From an uncultured Pelagibacteraceae bacterium (GTDB lineage: Bacteria; Pseudomonadota; Alphaproteobacteria; Pelagibacterales; Pelagibacteraceae), in contig CACAVT010000010.1 in assembly GCA_902536005.1 (NCBI GenBank), positions 1 through 33,572 on the forward strand: 33,572 nucleotides of DNA. The letters are read 5' to 3'. A program made the position numbers and the translations under genes. The notes beneath the pieces were generated by a model. That model saw nothing but the letters and a program-made list of their open reading frames with translations, was not told where the DNA came from and did not search any database. This document shows positions 22,920 through 32,657 of this stretch, one piece after another. Position 1 is the first letter of the stretch; each line of letters begins with the position of its first letter.

Positions 22920-24373
22920 TTAATCCACCAATCAGTAATATTGTTTTTAAAATTAATTTTATCTTCCATAGCATATGCAATGTTTAAAATATTTTGTTCA
23001 TCAAAAGCTTTACCAATTATCTGTAATCCTAAAGGATATCCTTTAGCATCATGGCCTGCAGGTATAGATATTCCTGGTAAACCTGCTAAATTTACAGGAA
23101 CAGTAAAAATATCATTTAAATACATTGAGACCGGATCATTTGTTTTTTCACCAATTTTAAAAGCTGAACTTGGAGTGGATGGGGTTAGAATTGCATCAAC
23201 TTTTTTATAAGCATCATCAAAATCATTTTTAATTAGTTTTCTTACCTTTTGAGCTTTAAGATAATAAGCATCATAATATCCTGAAGACAAAACATAAGTT
23301 CCAATCATTATTCTTCTTTGAACTTCAGCACCAAATCCTTCAGATCTAGTTTTTTCATACATATCAATAAGATTTTCTCCCTCAGCTCTAAAACCGTATT
23401 TAACACCGTCGTATCTAGCCAAATTAGATGAAGCCTCTGCTGGTGCTACGATATAGTAAGTTGGTAGTGCGTAATTAGTATGAGGTAGAGATATATCTAT
23501 AATCTCAGCACCACAATCTTTTGCATATTCAATCCCTTTTTTCCACAGATCCTCTATTTCTTTAGGCATGCCATCTACTCTATATTCTTTGGGTATTCCT
23601 ATTTTTTTACCTTTTATATCTTTTGTTAATTCTTTGCTGTACTCGTTTCTTTTAAAGTTTATTGATGTAGAATCTTTTTCATCATAAGTGCTAATAACTT
23701 CCTGCAACAATGCACAATCTTTAACATTTTGCGCCATTGGACCAGCTTGATCTAGGGATGATGCAAATGCTACAATTCCGTATCGAGAGCAACTACCATA
23801 AGTAGGTTTTAATCCAACAGTTCCTGTAAATGAAGCAGGCTGTCTTATAGATCCACCTGTATCTGTTCCAATAGTTATTGGTGTTAATTGAGCTGCTACC
23901 GCAGAAGACGATCCACCAGACGATCCTCCTGGGACTAAATTTTTATCAATTGGGTTTTGTACATTACCAAAAAAACTAGTTTCATTAGATGAACCCATTG
24001 CAAACTCATCACAATTTAATTTGCCCATTAGGATAGCTCCTTCATTCCAAATATTTTGTGTAACTGTCGACTCGTAAGTTGGAACAAAGTTATTTAAAAT
24101 CTTACTACCTGCAGTGGTTCTTAAATCTTTTGTACAAAATAAATCTTTCACAGCCATTGGAATGCCAGGCAATTTTAGATCAAGATTAGGTTTTTCATCA
24201 AACGTTTTTGCTTTATTTAAAGCATTTGCATAATCTTCAGTTATATATGCATTTAATTCTTTTGATTTTTCTGATCTTTCAACAAATGCTTTAGTAACTT
24301 CACTTGAGGAAAGTTTTTTACCTTTTATATTTTCTACTAACTCAGATAATGATTGTTTAGTTATATCTGACAT
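22916..24373 (-). CDS. gatA: Aspartyl/glutamyl-tRNA amidotransferase subunit A
   Basis: 485 residues, amidase-signature family. It releases ammonia from glutamine for the GatCAB complex. The Ser-cisSer-Lys triad is complete: Lys76 in MAVKDLF, Ser151 in PGGSSGGSS and Ser175 in [12 protein letters not shown]. The gene overlaps gatC by one base (TAATG) and gatB by four, giving the order gatC-gatA-gatB. Full length; nothing missing. Confidence 0.96.
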   Translation of the reverse strand: MSDITKQSLSELVENIKGKKLSSSEVTKAFVERSEKSKELNAYITEDYANALNKAKTFDEKPNLDLKLPGIPMAVKDLFCTKDLRTTAGSKILNNFVPTYESTVTQNIWNEGAILMGKLNCDEFAMGSSNETSFFGNVQNPIDKNLVPGGSSGGSSSAVAAQLTPITIGTDTGGSIRQPASFTGTVGLKPTYGSCSRYGIVAFASSLDQAGPMAQNVKDCALLQEVISTYDEKDSTSINFKRNEYSKELTKDIKGKKIGIPKEYRVDGMPKEIEDLWKKGIEYAKDCGAEIIDISLPHTNYALPTYYIVAPAEASSNLARYDGVKYGFRAEGENLIDMYEKTRSEGFGAEVQRRIMIGTYVLSSGYYDAYYLKAQKVRKLIKNDFDDAYKKVDAILTPSTPSSAFKIGEKTNDPVSMYLNDIFTVPVNLAGLPGISIPAGHDAKGYPLGLQIIGKAFDEQNILNIAYAMEDKINFKNNITDWWIK

Positions 24374-24660
24374 TATTCAATTACCTTTGGTACTACAAAA
24401 TAATCTTCATTTTCCTTAGGAGAATTTTTTATTACTTGATCTCTTAAGTTTTTACTTTTTACTTCATCTGACCTTAGTTTTAGAGTTGTTTCAGCAACAG
24501 AAGTTAGTGGTTCAACATTGTCAGTTTTTAATTCGTTAAGTTTTTCAATAAAATCAAAAATTGAATTTAAATCACCTGCTAGTTTCTCTGCTTTTTTCTC
24601 ATCTACAGAAATTCTTGATAGTTTAGATATGTGCTTTATTGTTTTAAGATCGATGCTCAT
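24373..24660 (-). CDS. gatC: Aspartyl/glutamyl-tRNA amidotransferase subunit C
   Basis: 95 residues from the ATG at 24660. The frame continues to a GTG at 24690, but the ATG gives the normal GatC N-terminus [17 protein letters not shown]. GatC stabilises the A-B pair. The family pattern is seen: KHISKLSRI near the start, [11 protein letters not shown], then NVEPLTSV and the ending [13 protein letters not shown]. First gene of the gat operon, divergent from ruvX over a 50-base gap that must hold both promoters; no clear hexamers can be singled out. Confidence 0.94.
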   Translation of the reverse strand: MSIDLKTIKHISKLSRISVDEKKAEKLAGDLNSIFDFIEKLNELKTDNVEPLTSVAETTLKLRSDEVKSKNLRDQVIKNSPKENEDYFVVPKVIE

Positions 24661-24710
24661 ATGGTATTTAAATATGTCGCAAACTATCACTTAAGTTTAA
24701 AATATACAAT

Positions 24711-25166
24711 ATGATCACTATTGAAGAATTCAAAAAAAATCAGTCTGAAACCTCTAGATTGATTGGTTTAGATCTTGGTTCAAAAAGAATCGGTGTATCA
24801 ATTTGTGATGAAAAACAGTCAATAGCCACACCTTTTAAAACGATCAATAAAACCAATAATGATGATTTAATCAACGAATTAAAAAAAATAATAGAGGAAA
24901 ACAATATTAGAGGAATTATAATTGGATATCCAATTAACATGGATGGTTCATTAGGTCCTTCTGCTCAATCAGTAAGTGATGTGTCTAAAAATATAGACCA
25001 AAATGTAGATGTAGATGTTTGCTTATGGGATGAAAGACTTTCAACTGTTGGGGCATTTAATCTATCTAGTCAGCTTGATGTTAATGTTTCTAAGCGTGAA
25101 AAAAACATAGATCAAAATGCAGCTGCATTTATTCTTCAAGGAGCTATAGATTATTTAAATAATTAA
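24711..25166 (+). CDS. ruvX: RuvX/YqgF family, rRNA-processing or Holliday-junction nuclease
   Basis: 151 residues, RNase H-like fold. Motifs: IGLDLGSKRIGV (Asp21 as first catalytic acid), GIIIGYPINMDGSLG in the middle, and LWDERLSTVGA with the later acids. In Escherichia coli YqgF matures the 5' end of 16S rRNA, and some relatives cut Holliday junctions. First gene of a plus-strand run with pyrB, pyrC, plsY and topA. Confidence 0.92.
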   Translation: MITIEEFKKNQSETSRLIGLDLGSKRIGVSICDEKQSIATPFKTINKTNNDDLINELKKIIEENNIRGIIIGYPINMDGSLGPSAQSVSDVSKNIDQNVDVDVCLWDERLSTVGAFNLSSQLDVNVSKREKNIDQNAAAFILQGAIDYLNN

Positions 25167-25208
25167 TCCTTGCCATTTAGGGGCTTTATAGCTATAGAGT
25201 TAGTTTTA

Positions 25209-26150
25209 ATGGCAATTAAAACCAATAAAGCTATTAAAATCTCACAAAAACATCTGTTAGGTATCCAAGATTTATCAGTTAATGATATTAATTATATCCT
25301 AGATGAGTCAGAAGCTTTCATAAAATTAAATCAGAGTAAAAATAAAAAAATTGATGTGTTAAGAGGTAAAACACAAATAAATTTATTCTTTGAGCCATCA
25401 ACTAGAACTCAAAGCTCATTTGAACTTGCTGGAAAAAGACTTGGTGCGGATGTTATGTCAATGAATATGGGTAACTCTGCAATTAAGAAAGGTGAAACTT
25501 TGATTGATACGGCAATGACCTTAAATGCAATGCATCCTGATATAATTGTGATCAGACATCAAGACTCTGGTGCATGTAATCTATTATCTCAAAAAGTTAA
25601 TTGTGTCGTATTAAATGCTGGTGATGGTAGACGCGAACACCCTACCCAAGCATTATTAGATGCATTAACAATTAGAAATCGAAAAAAAAAAATTCAAGGA
25701 TTAAAAATAGCAATATGTGGAGACATACTTCATTCAAGAGTTGCTAGATCAAATATTTATCTTCTTACAATGTTAGGAGCTGAGGTTAATATAGTAGCTC
25801 CATCTAATCTGATGCCAAAAGAAATTGAAAAATTTGGTGTAAATACTTTTACTGATATGAAAAAGGGGCTCAAAGATTGTGATATTGTTATGATGCTTAG
25901 ATTACAAAATGAAAGGATGACAAGTTCATATCTTTCATCGAACAGAGAGTACTACGAATATTATGGATTAACACCAGATAAACTTGATCATGCAAAATCT
26001 GATGCTTTAATTATGCATCCTGGTCCAATGAATAGAGGAATTGAAATTGATACAAGATTAGCTGATGACATAAACAAGAGTGTAATTAAGGAACAAGTTG
26101 AATTAGGTGTTGCTGTAAGAATGGCATGTTTAAAAATATTTTGTGAATAA
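25209..26150 (+). CDS. pyrB: Aspartate carbamoyltransferase, catalytic chain
   Basis: 313 residues from the ATG at 25209. An in-frame TTG at 25170 would add 13 residues, but the ATG gives the usual start before [13 protein letters not shown]. It joins carbamoyl phosphate and aspartate in pyrimidine synthesis. Carbamoyl-phosphate motif FFEPSTRT (STRT at 64-67), then [23 protein letters not shown] and the late MHPGPMNRG. It ends directly against the pyrC start with no gap. Ungapped pyrB-pyrC pairs often mean a joint protein complex. Confidence 0.95.
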   Translation: MAIKTNKAIKISQKHLLGIQDLSVNDINYILDESEAFIKLNQSKNKKIDVLRGKTQINLFFEPSTRTQSSFELAGKRLGADVMSMNMGNSAIKKGETLIDTAMTLNAMHPDIIVIRHQDSGACNLLSQKVNCVVLNAGDGRREHPTQALLDALTIRNRKKKIQGLKIAICGDILHSRVARSNIYLLTMLGAEVNIVAPSNLMPKEIEKFGVNTFTDMKKGLKDCDIVMMLRLQNERMTSSYLSSNREYYEYYGLTPDKLDHAKSDALIMHPGPMNRGIEIDTRLADDINKSVIKEQVELGVAVRMACLKIFCE

Positions 26151-27437
26151 ATGAAAAAAAAATACTTTATAAATGCAAACATTATAGATCCTCATAATTC
26201 CATAAACGAAAATGGTGGGTTAATAATTGGAGAAGACGGAAAGATAGAAGCAATAGGAAAAAAGGTAAATACAAACAATTTACCAACTAGGGAAAATCCT
26301 ACTGACTTAAAAGGTAAATATATATTTCCTGGTATAGTGGATATGAGAGTTTTTGTAGGCGAGCCAGGATATGAATATAAAGAAAATTTTAGGACTTTAA
26401 GTAATGCAGCATTATCTGGAGGAGTAACTTCCGTCGTAACTATGCCTAATACAGATCCAATTATAGACAATGTATCAATTGTAGATTTTTTAAAAAGAAG
26501 AGGACGTGATAAGTCTAAAATAAATATCTTTCCTTGCGCTTCATTAACTCAAAACACTGATGGCACCAATATGACTGAATTTGGGTTACTGGCTAAAAAA
26601 GGAATTATTGCTTTTACTGACGGAGTAAAAACAATTCAAAATACTAGACTTATGTCTAGAATTATGAATTCAGCTAAAGATTTGGGATGTCTTATAATGC
26701 AACATGCTGAAGATTACGATTTAGCTAAAAATGGCATGATTAATTCTGGTATTATTGCAACAAAACTAGGCTTATCAAGCATACCAGATATTGCTGAAAG
26801 AATTATAATTGAAAGAGATCTTACTCTCTTAGAAAAAACTAAATGTCGATATCATATATCTCAACTATCAGCAGGAAAATCTGTAGATATAATTAAGGAA
26901 CGTAAACAAAACGTTAAATTTACTTGCGGTGTATCAATAAACAATCTTTCTTTAAATGAAAATGATATTGGAGATTTTAGAACATTTTTAAAATTGTCAC
27001 CTCCATTGAGAAGAGAAGAAGATCGAGAAGCTTTAGTTCAAGGATTAAAAGATAAAACTATTGATGTAATTGTTTCTGACCATAAACCTGAGGATGAGGA
27101 ATCTAAAAGATTAACTTTTGCACAAGCTGCAACTGGTGCATCTGGTATTGAAACATTGTTATCTTTAAGTTTAGAATTATTTCATAATGGATCTCTAAAA
27201 CTTGAGACTATAATTCAAGCTTTAACCTCTAACCCAGCGAAAATATTAAATATAAATAAAGGAAATCTGTCTATTGGTAATGATGCAGATTTTTGTATAG
27301 TAGATATCAATAAACCATGGATTGTAAAAAAAGAAAATTTAATCTCTAAATCTAAAAATACTTCAATTGAAGATAAGAAACTTCAAGGAAAAGTAACCAA
27401 TACATTTGTAAAAGGTATAGAATTATTTAAAATATAA
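26151..27437 (+). CDS. pyrC: Dihydroorotase-like protein lacking the HxH metal motif
   Basis: 428 residues, amidohydrolase family, next to pyrB. The usual DxHxH at the first strand is replaced: GIVDMRVFVGEPG has Arg66 and Phe68 where active dihydroorotases have His. Later parts are kept: IMQHAED, YHISQLSAG and VSDHKPE, although the last His of the usual DHAPH is Glu. I recall the same MRVF..GEPG form in pyrB-linked copies of other alphaproteobacteria. In Pseudomonas an inactive homolog (PyrC') is a structural partner of PyrB. So this may be a scaffold for aspartate carbamoyltransferase, not the enzyme, with a second pyrC elsewhere. It may also have altered metal use. Confidence 0.8.
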   Translation: MKKKYFINANIIDPHNSINENGGLIIGEDGKIEAIGKKVNTNNLPTRENPTDLKGKYIFPGIVDMRVFVGEPGYEYKENFRTLSNAALSGGVTSVVTMPNTDPIIDNVSIVDFLKRRGRDKSKINIFPCASLTQNTDGTNMTEFGLLAKKGIIAFTDGVKTIQNTRLMSRIMNSAKDLGCLIMQHAEDYDLAKNGMINSGIIATKLGLSSIPDIAERIIIERDLTLLEKTKCRYHISQLSAGKSVDIIKERKQNVKFTCGVSINNLSLNENDIGDFRTFLKLSPPLRREEDREALVQGLKDKTIDVIVSDHKPEDEESKRLTFAQAATGASGIETLLSLSLELFHNGSLKLETIIQALTSNPAKILNINKGNLSIGNDADFCIVDINKPWIVKKENLISKSKNTSIEDKKLQGKVTNTFVKGIELFKI

Positions 27438-27439
27438 AA

Positions 27440-28018
27440 ATGGAACTTTTTATAATAGGTATAATCTCATACCTAATGGGATCAATTCCTTTTGGATTAA
27501 TTTTAACCAAAGTATTTTTAAAAAAAGACATTAGAGAAATTGGTTCTGGTAATATTGGCGCGACAAATGCTTTAAGAACTGGTAACAAATTAATTGGTTA
27601 TTCAACACTAATACTTGATGTGTTAAAAGCAGTAATACCTGTTTTATACGTTAAAATTAATTTTCCTGATGCAGTATATATATCAGCTTTATGTGCTTTT
27701 ATAGGTCATGTGTTTCCAGTATGGTTAAAATTTAAAGGTGGTAAAGGTGTAGCGACATATGTTGGGATACTTTTTTCTTTAAATATTATTTTTGGTTTAG
27801 TATTTGGTATTTGTTGGTTAATAATTTTTTTTATTTCTAAATATTCGTCTTTAGCTTCCTTGATAGGATCACTTTCTATACCTGTTTATATTTTAATTTT
27901 AGAGGGTTTAGAAAATGTATTTTTTTACGTAATAATGTTTATTTTAATATTTTTTACCCACAGAGAAAATATTAAACGCTTGAAAAATAAAGAAGAAACT
28001 AAGACAAAAATTTATTAA
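27440..28018 (+). CDS. plsY: Glycerol-3-phosphate acyltransferase PlsY
   Basis: 192 residues, inner-membrane protein of about five helices. It moves acyl groups from acyl-phosphate to glycerol-3-phosphate, the first step of phospholipid synthesis. All three PlsY motifs are seen: GSIPFGLILTK (residues 14-24), SGNIGATNALRTG (36-48) and FKGGKGVATYVG (98-109). Starts two bases after pyrC. Followed by a weak hairpin before topA. Confidence 0.95.
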   Translation: MELFIIGIISYLMGSIPFGLILTKVFLKKDIREIGSGNIGATNALRTGNKLIGYSTLILDVLKAVIPVLYVKINFPDAVYISALCAFIGHVFPVWLKFKGGKGVATYVGILFSLNIIFGLVFGICWLIIFFISKYSSLASLIGSLSIPVYILILEGLENVFFYVIMFILIFFTHRENIKRLKNKEETKTKIY

Positions 28019-28027
28019 TTTGACTAT

Positions 28028-28055
28028 CAAACTCTTTTGAGTAGTTTGTTATTTT
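28028..28055 (+). terminator. Weak hairpin with T-rich tail between plsY and topA
   Basis: CAAACT (28028-28033) pairs with AGTTTG (28043-28048) around a 9-base loop, and TTATTTT follows directly up to the topA ATG. An inner ACTC/GAGT pairing is an alternative. The stem is short and AT-rich, so partial termination at best. Confidence 0.35.
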
Positions 28056-30641
28056 ATGAATCTAGTCATAGTTGAAAGCCCTGCTAAAGCGAAAACAATT
28101 AATAAATATTTAGGTGATAACTATACCGTTTTAGCAAGCTATGGTCATATTAGAGATCTTCCTTCAAAAAATGGATCAGTTGATCCTGATCAAAATTTTA
28201 AAATGGAATGGGAAGTTGATAGCTTTTCAAAAAAATATTTAAAAGAAATTACGGATGCTGCGAAAGATTCTTCAAAAATAATTCTTGCTACTGACCCAGA
28301 TCGTGAGGGTGAGGCAATAGCATGGCATGTAAAAGAGTATTTAAACGAAAAAAAACTTTTAAAGGATAAAGAAATTGAACGTGTGGTATTTAACGAAATA
28401 ACAAAAAAAGCCGTCACACATGGTATTGAAAATCCAAGACAGATAGAGCCCTTATTAGTCGATGCATACATGGCTAGAAGAGCACTAGATTATTTGGTAG
28501 GATTTAATATATCACCAATACTTTGGACTAAACTACCTGGTTCAAAATCTGCAGGTAGAGTTCAATCTGTTGCATTGAAATTAATCACTGAAAGAGAGCA
28601 TGAAATTGAATTATTCAAGCCTGAAGAATTTTGGACATTAAGTATTAATTTTCAGGATAAAAACAAAAGCAAAATTACAGCAAGTATTTCTCAACTTGAT
28701 GGAGAAAAAATTGAAAAATTCTCATTTAAAAATAAAGAGGAAATTGAAAAAGCAATTTCTAATATTAAGACCAAAAAATTTAACATAACTGATATTTCCT
28801 CAAAAGTTGTAAGCAGAAATCCCTCAGGACCATTTACTACTTCGACACTTCAGCAAGTTGCTTCTAGTAGATTAGGTTTTGGTGCATCAAGAACAATGCA
28901 AATAGCACAAAAACTTTATCAAGGAATAGAAATTGAGGGAGATACAGTTGGTTTAATTACTTATATGAGAACGGATGGAACTAATTTATCAGCTGATGCT
29001 GTCTCTGATTTTAGAAATTTTATAAAAAAAGAATATGGTAATGAATACTTGCCAGAAAATCCAAATAATTACTCAGGAAAAAAAGCAAAAAATGCTCAGG
29101 AAGCTCATGAAGCAATAAGACCAACTGATATTAATAGAAATCCAGATTCTGTTAAAAAGTATTTAAGTTCTGACCAGCAAAAATTATATTCTTTAATTTG
29201 GTCTAGAGCACTATCTTCTCAAATGGAAACAGCAAAATTTGATAGAAATACAATAACGATTGAGTCTGAAGACGGCAAAACTATATGTAAATCAAGCGGA
29301 TCGGTTTTGAAATTTGATGGATTTTTAAAAGTTTATTCAAATCAAAGCAAAGATGATGATGAGCAAATTTTACCTGAGATGTCAAAAGGACCAATTAATA
29401 TAGAAGCTCTTATTGATGAACAACATTTTACCCAACCTCCCCCACGTTACTCTGAGGCTAGTTTGGTTAAAAAATTAGAAGAGTTAGGAATTGGTAGACC
29501 CTCAACTTATGCAAGTATAATTTCAACAATAGCAAATAGAGGTTATGCAGAAATAGTTAGTAAAAGATTTTTCCCAACTGATAGAGGTAAATTAATTTCT
29601 GCGTTTTTAGAAAAACTATTCTCAAAGTATGTTGATTATAACTTCACAGCTGGACTAGAGGATCAGCTAGATGAAATAACTTCTGGAAAAGAAAGCTGGT
29701 TAAAAGTCTTAGAAATGTTTTGGAAAGATTTTAATAGTAATGTTTCAGAGGTAAAAGAAAAAAGGACTAGAGAAGTTTTAGATCTTTTAAATGAAAGTTT
29801 GGGAGCATTGATATTTGATACCGATAAAGAAGGAAAGATAGTTAGAAAATGTCAGTTATGTGAAACTGGTTCACTGAGTTTAAAAAATAGTTTCAGAGGA
29901 GGTGCTTTTATTGGATGTTCAAACTATCCAGAATGTAAATTTACAAGACCGCTATCAAAAGCAAAAGCAGCTGCTCAGTCACAACTAGCGGAACCAAAAT
30001 TTCTTGGAAAACACGAAAATGGAAATGATATTTTTCTTAAAAATGGAAGATTTGGTCCTTATCTTCAGTATGAGAAAGTTCTTGAAGAGAATATTGAGGA
30101 AGAAAAACCAAAAAAAAGAAAAAAAACCAAGAAAAAGAATCCTGAAGTAAATGAACTATTGAAAAATGTATCTATACCAAAAGGAATTGAATTAGAAAGT
30201 ATCGACATAGATAAAGCAAAATTTCTTTGTTCGTTACCTAAATCATTGGGTGTTAATCCAGAAAATCAAAAAGAAATCACATTAAATACAGGTAGATTTG
30301 GACCATATTTAAAATGTGAAAATAAATCAGCTAGATTAGAAAATGTAGAAGAAATTTTTTCTATAGGCTTAAATAGAGCTATTACATTAATAGCTGAAGC
30401 AAAACCTGGAAGAATGTCTTCTTCGATTATAAAAGACTTGGGAGAGCATCCTGAGGATAAAAAGCCAGTAAGAATTATGAAGGGTCAATATGGACCATAC
30501 ATCAAATATAAATCTCTAAATGCAACAATACCTGAGGAAAAAGACCCAGTAGAGCTTACAATGGAGGAAGCTCTAATCCTTATTGAGAAAAGACGTGAAT
30601 ACGATAAAAATAAAAAAACAAAAGGTAAGAAAAAAAAGTGA
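28056..30641 (+). CDS. topA: DNA topoisomerase I (type IA)
   Basis: 861 residues. It relaxes negative supercoils. The TOPRIM domain opens with MNLVIVESPAKAKTI and has DPDREGEAIAWH; the catalytic Tyr303 is in LITYMRTDGT. One C4 zinc finger lies near 599-628 (CQLCETG, then CSNYPEC). After a Lys-rich linker come C-terminal repeats of the TopA-C type: GRFGPYLQYE, GRFGPYLKCE and GQYGPYIKYK. This three-repeat, one-finger tail is normal for alphaproteobacteria. The end overlaps the next small gene by four bases (GTGA). Confidence 0.97.
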   Translation: MNLVIVESPAKAKTINKYLGDNYTVLASYGHIRDLPSKNGSVDPDQNFKMEWEVDSFSKKYLKEITDAAKDSSKIILATDPDREGEAIAWHVKEYLNEKKLLKDKEIERVVFNEITKKAVTHGIENPRQIEPLLVDAYMARRALDYLVGFNISPILWTKLPGSKSAGRVQSVALKLITEREHEIELFKPEEFWTLSINFQDKNKSKITASISQLDGEKIEKFSFKNKEEIEKAISNIKTKKFNITDISSKVVSRNPSGPFTTSTLQQVASSRLGFGASRTMQIAQKLYQGIEIEGDTVGLITYMRTDGTNLSADAVSDFRNFIKKEYGNEYLPENPNNYSGKKAKNAQEAHEAIRPTDINRNPDSVKKYLSSDQQKLYSLIWSRALSSQMETAKFDRNTITIESEDGKTICKSSGSVLKFDGFLKVYSNQSKDDDEQILPEMSKGPINIEALIDEQHFTQPPPRYSEASLVKKLEELGIGRPSTYASIISTIANRGYAEIVSKRFFPTDRGKLISAFLEKLFSKYVDYNFTAGLEDQLDEITSGKESWLKVLEMFWKDFNSNVSEVKEKRTREVLDLLNESLGALIFDTDKEGKIVRKCQLCETGSLSLKNSFRGGAFIGCSNYPECKFTRPLSKAKAAAQSQLAEPKFLGKHENGNDIFLKNGRFGPYLQYEKVLEENIEEEKPKKRKKTKKKNPEVNELLKNVSIPKGIELESIDIDKAKFLCSLPKSLGVNPENQKEITLNTGRFGPYLKCENKSARLENVEEIFSIGLNRAITLIAEAKPGRMSSSIIKDLGEHPEDKKPVRIMKGQYGPYIKYKSLNATIPEEKDPVELTMEEALILIEKRREYDKNKKTKGKKKK

Positions 30642-30892
30642 AAAAAATAGCAACTTTTTTAACAATTTTTTTTATAACTACTAATATTTTATTAGCTGAG
30701 GAAAAAAAATGTTCTGGTATAAAAAAATTGTCAAAGGAGTTTTTAAGTTGTACAGCAGAAAATATTAAAGATATATCGGCAAAAAAAACTAAAGAAATAA
30801 AAAAAGGTGTAGAAATCAAATCAAATCAAATAAAAGATGGAACTAAAAATATAGGAAATAAAATTAAAGATAAACTTAAAAAGAAAGAATAA
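30638..30892 (+). CDS. Small exported Lys-rich protein coupled to topA
   Basis: 84 residues from the GTG at 30638, which overlaps the topA stop (GTGA). Signal peptide MKKIATFLTIFFITTNILLA, then a mature part with Cys in KKCSGIKKL and LSCTAEN (likely one disulfide) and a long Lys/Ile/Asn amphipathic helix with GVEIKSNQIKDGTKNIGNK. It ends NKIKDKLKKKE, close to IKDKLKKHKD in the linker of the caspase-like protease at 13.0-14.7 kb. Function unknown. The overlap and clear signal peptide support it as a real gene. Confidence 0.65.
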   Translation: MKKIATFLTIFFITTNILLAEEKKCSGIKKLSKEFLSCTAENIKDISAKKTKEIKKGVEIKSNQIKDGTKNIGNKIKDKLKKKE

Positions 30893-30895
30893 TTT

Positions 30896-31357
30896 ATGAG
30901 TTATGAAAAAAAAATTGAAGAGTTAAAAATCAAACTTCCAGAAGCAAAACCACCTGTTGGGTCATATGTTGCAACAAAAATTGTTGGCAATTTACTTTAT
31001 ATTTCGGGACAGATTTCTATTTCAGAAACTGGTGAATTAATAAAAGGAAAAGTTGGAAAAGATCTATCTGTAGATGATGGTTACAAAGCAGCTGAAAGAT
31101 GTGGTTTAAGTATTATATCTCAAGCAAAAGTAGCTTGTAATGGGGATCTTTCTAAAATTAAATCATGCGTAAAATTAACCGGTTTTGTTAATTCAACTGA
31201 TAACTTTACAGACCAACCAAAAGTAATTAATGGCGCTTCTGATTTAATTGCTTCAGTTTTTGGTGAAGCAGGAATGCACACAAGAGCAGCAGTAAGTACA
31301 AATAGCTTACCTCTTGGCGTGTCTGTTGAAGTTGATGCAATTTTTGAATTAAATTAA
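30896..31357 (+). CDS. RidA (YjgF/YER057c/UK114) family protein
   Basis: 153 residues. RidA proteins hydrolyse reactive enamine/imine intermediates from PLP enzymes; many related subfamilies have other roles. Visible pattern: NLLYISGQIS near residue 35, the central GDLSKIKSCVKLTGFVN, and the conserved end HTRAAVSTNSLPLGVSVEVDA. The Arg in HTRAAV aligns with the substrate-carboxylate Arg of RidA. At 153 residues it is longer than classical RidA (about 128), with an N-terminal MSYEKKIEELKIKLPEAKPP extension, which fits the YjgF-like group with larger N-terminus. The stop is one base from convergent ugd. Confidence 0.88.
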   Translation: MSYEKKIEELKIKLPEAKPPVGSYVATKIVGNLLYISGQISISETGELIKGKVGKDLSVDDGYKAAERCGLSIISQAKVACNGDLSKIKSCVKLTGFVNSTDNFTDQPKVINGASDLIASVFGEAGMHTRAAVSTNSLPLGVSVEVDAIFELN

Positions 31358-31358
31358 A

Positions 31359-32657
31359 TTATCTTCCAATACCAAAATATTTAAAACCTAGTTTTTTAAT
31401 TTTATTTGGTGAATAAATATTTCTCATATCATAAATAATAAGTTTTTTATTTTTTGAGAATTTTTTGAAATTAATTGATTTAAAATCATTCCATTCAGTA
31501 TGTATAATTACAATATCTGATCCTTTGATAGATTCTTGTATTGAATTAGAAAATTCTACATTTTTTAGTTTTTTAAATTCTTTTTTTGATCCTGTAGGAT
31601 CATAATATTTAATTTTTGCACCTTTTTTGGATAAAAATGGAATTAATTTTAGGCTAGACGAGTCTCTCATATCATCTGTATTTGCTTTAAAAGTTACACC
31701 TAAAAAGGATACAACTTTATTTTTAATTTTATTATTTAAAATTAAACTAACTCTATTTGATAATAAATTAGATCTTAAATTATTAGATCTGATAACGCTT
31801 TTTACCACTGATAAATTAGTTTTGAATTTATCAGCAGTTGAAACTAAAGCTTTGGTATCTTTTGGAAAACATGACCCACCGTATGCAGGTCCAGCTCTTA
31901 AAAATCTGCTACCAATTCTTTTATCTAATCCAATTCCTATTGAGATATCCTCAATATCTATACCAGTTTTTTCACATAAATTTGATATTTCATTAATAAA
32001 GGTAATCTTTGTCGCTAAAAAAGCATTTGAAGCATATTTAATTAATTCAGCTGCTCTTCTTTTTGTATTAAGAAATTTTGCACCTTTTGATATTAGTGGT
32101 GAATATAAACTTTTTAATATTCTCTGGGATTTACTATCATTTGATCCAACTACAACTCTATCTGGATAGATAAAATCTCTAATAGCCTCACCTTCTCTTA
32201 AAAATTCAGGATTAGATACTACTGAAAAAAATTTTTTATTTACTTTTTTAGATATAATTTTTTCAATCTCATCACCCGTTGTCACAGGCACAGTCGATTT
32301 ATTGATTATAATTTTAAATTTTTTAATTGATTTAGATATTTCTTTTGCAGCAACATATACTTGGCTTAAATCAGCACTATTACTATTTTTTTTGGTTGGT
32401 GTTCCTACACATATAAAAACAATATCTGATTTTTTAACCGACTCTTTTAGGTTTGTAGAAAAATTCAGTCTTTTATTTTTATAATTTTTTAAAACTAACT
32501 CTTCTAAACCAGGTTCGTAAATAGGAACAATACCCTTTTTTAAATTGTTAATTTTTTTTAAATCTTTATCAACACATATGACATCATTACCTAAATCAGA
32601 AAAACATACGCCACTAACTAAACCAACATAGCCTGTGCCAATCATACATAATTTCAT
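31359..32657 (-). CDS. ugd: UDP-glucose 6-dehydrogenase
   Basis: 432 residues from the ATG at 32657; a TTG further out (32708) would put 17 residues before the Rossmann start and is rejected. It oxidises UDP-glucose to UDP-glucuronate with two NAD+. MKLCMIGTGYVGLVSGVCF is the NAD motif, and the catalytic Cys263 lies in PAYGGSCFPKD. The start overlaps the galU stop as ATGA, so the two enzymes are made together and act in sequence. UDP-glucuronate would feed surface polysaccharide or glucuronosyl lipids. Confidence 0.94.
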   Translation of the reverse strand: MKLCMIGTGYVGLVSGVCFSDLGNDVICVDKDLKKINNLKKGIVPIYEPGLEELVLKNYKNKRLNFSTNLKESVKKSDIVFICVGTPTKKNSNSADLSQVYVAAKEISKSIKKFKIIINKSTVPVTTGDEIEKIISKKVNKKFFSVVSNPEFLREGEAIRDFIYPDRVVVGSNDSKSQRILKSLYSPLISKGAKFLNTKRRAAELIKYASNAFLATKITFINEISNLCEKTGIDIEDISIGIGLDKRIGSRFLRAGPAYGGSCFPKDTKALVSTADKFKTNLSVVKSVIRSNNLRSNLLSNRVSLILNNKIKNKVVSFLGVTFKANTDDMRDSSSLKLIPFLSKKGAKIKYYDPTGSKKEFKKLKNVEFSNSIQESIKGSDIVIIHTEWNDFKSINFKKFSKNKKLIIYDMRNIYSPNKIKKLGFKYFGIGR

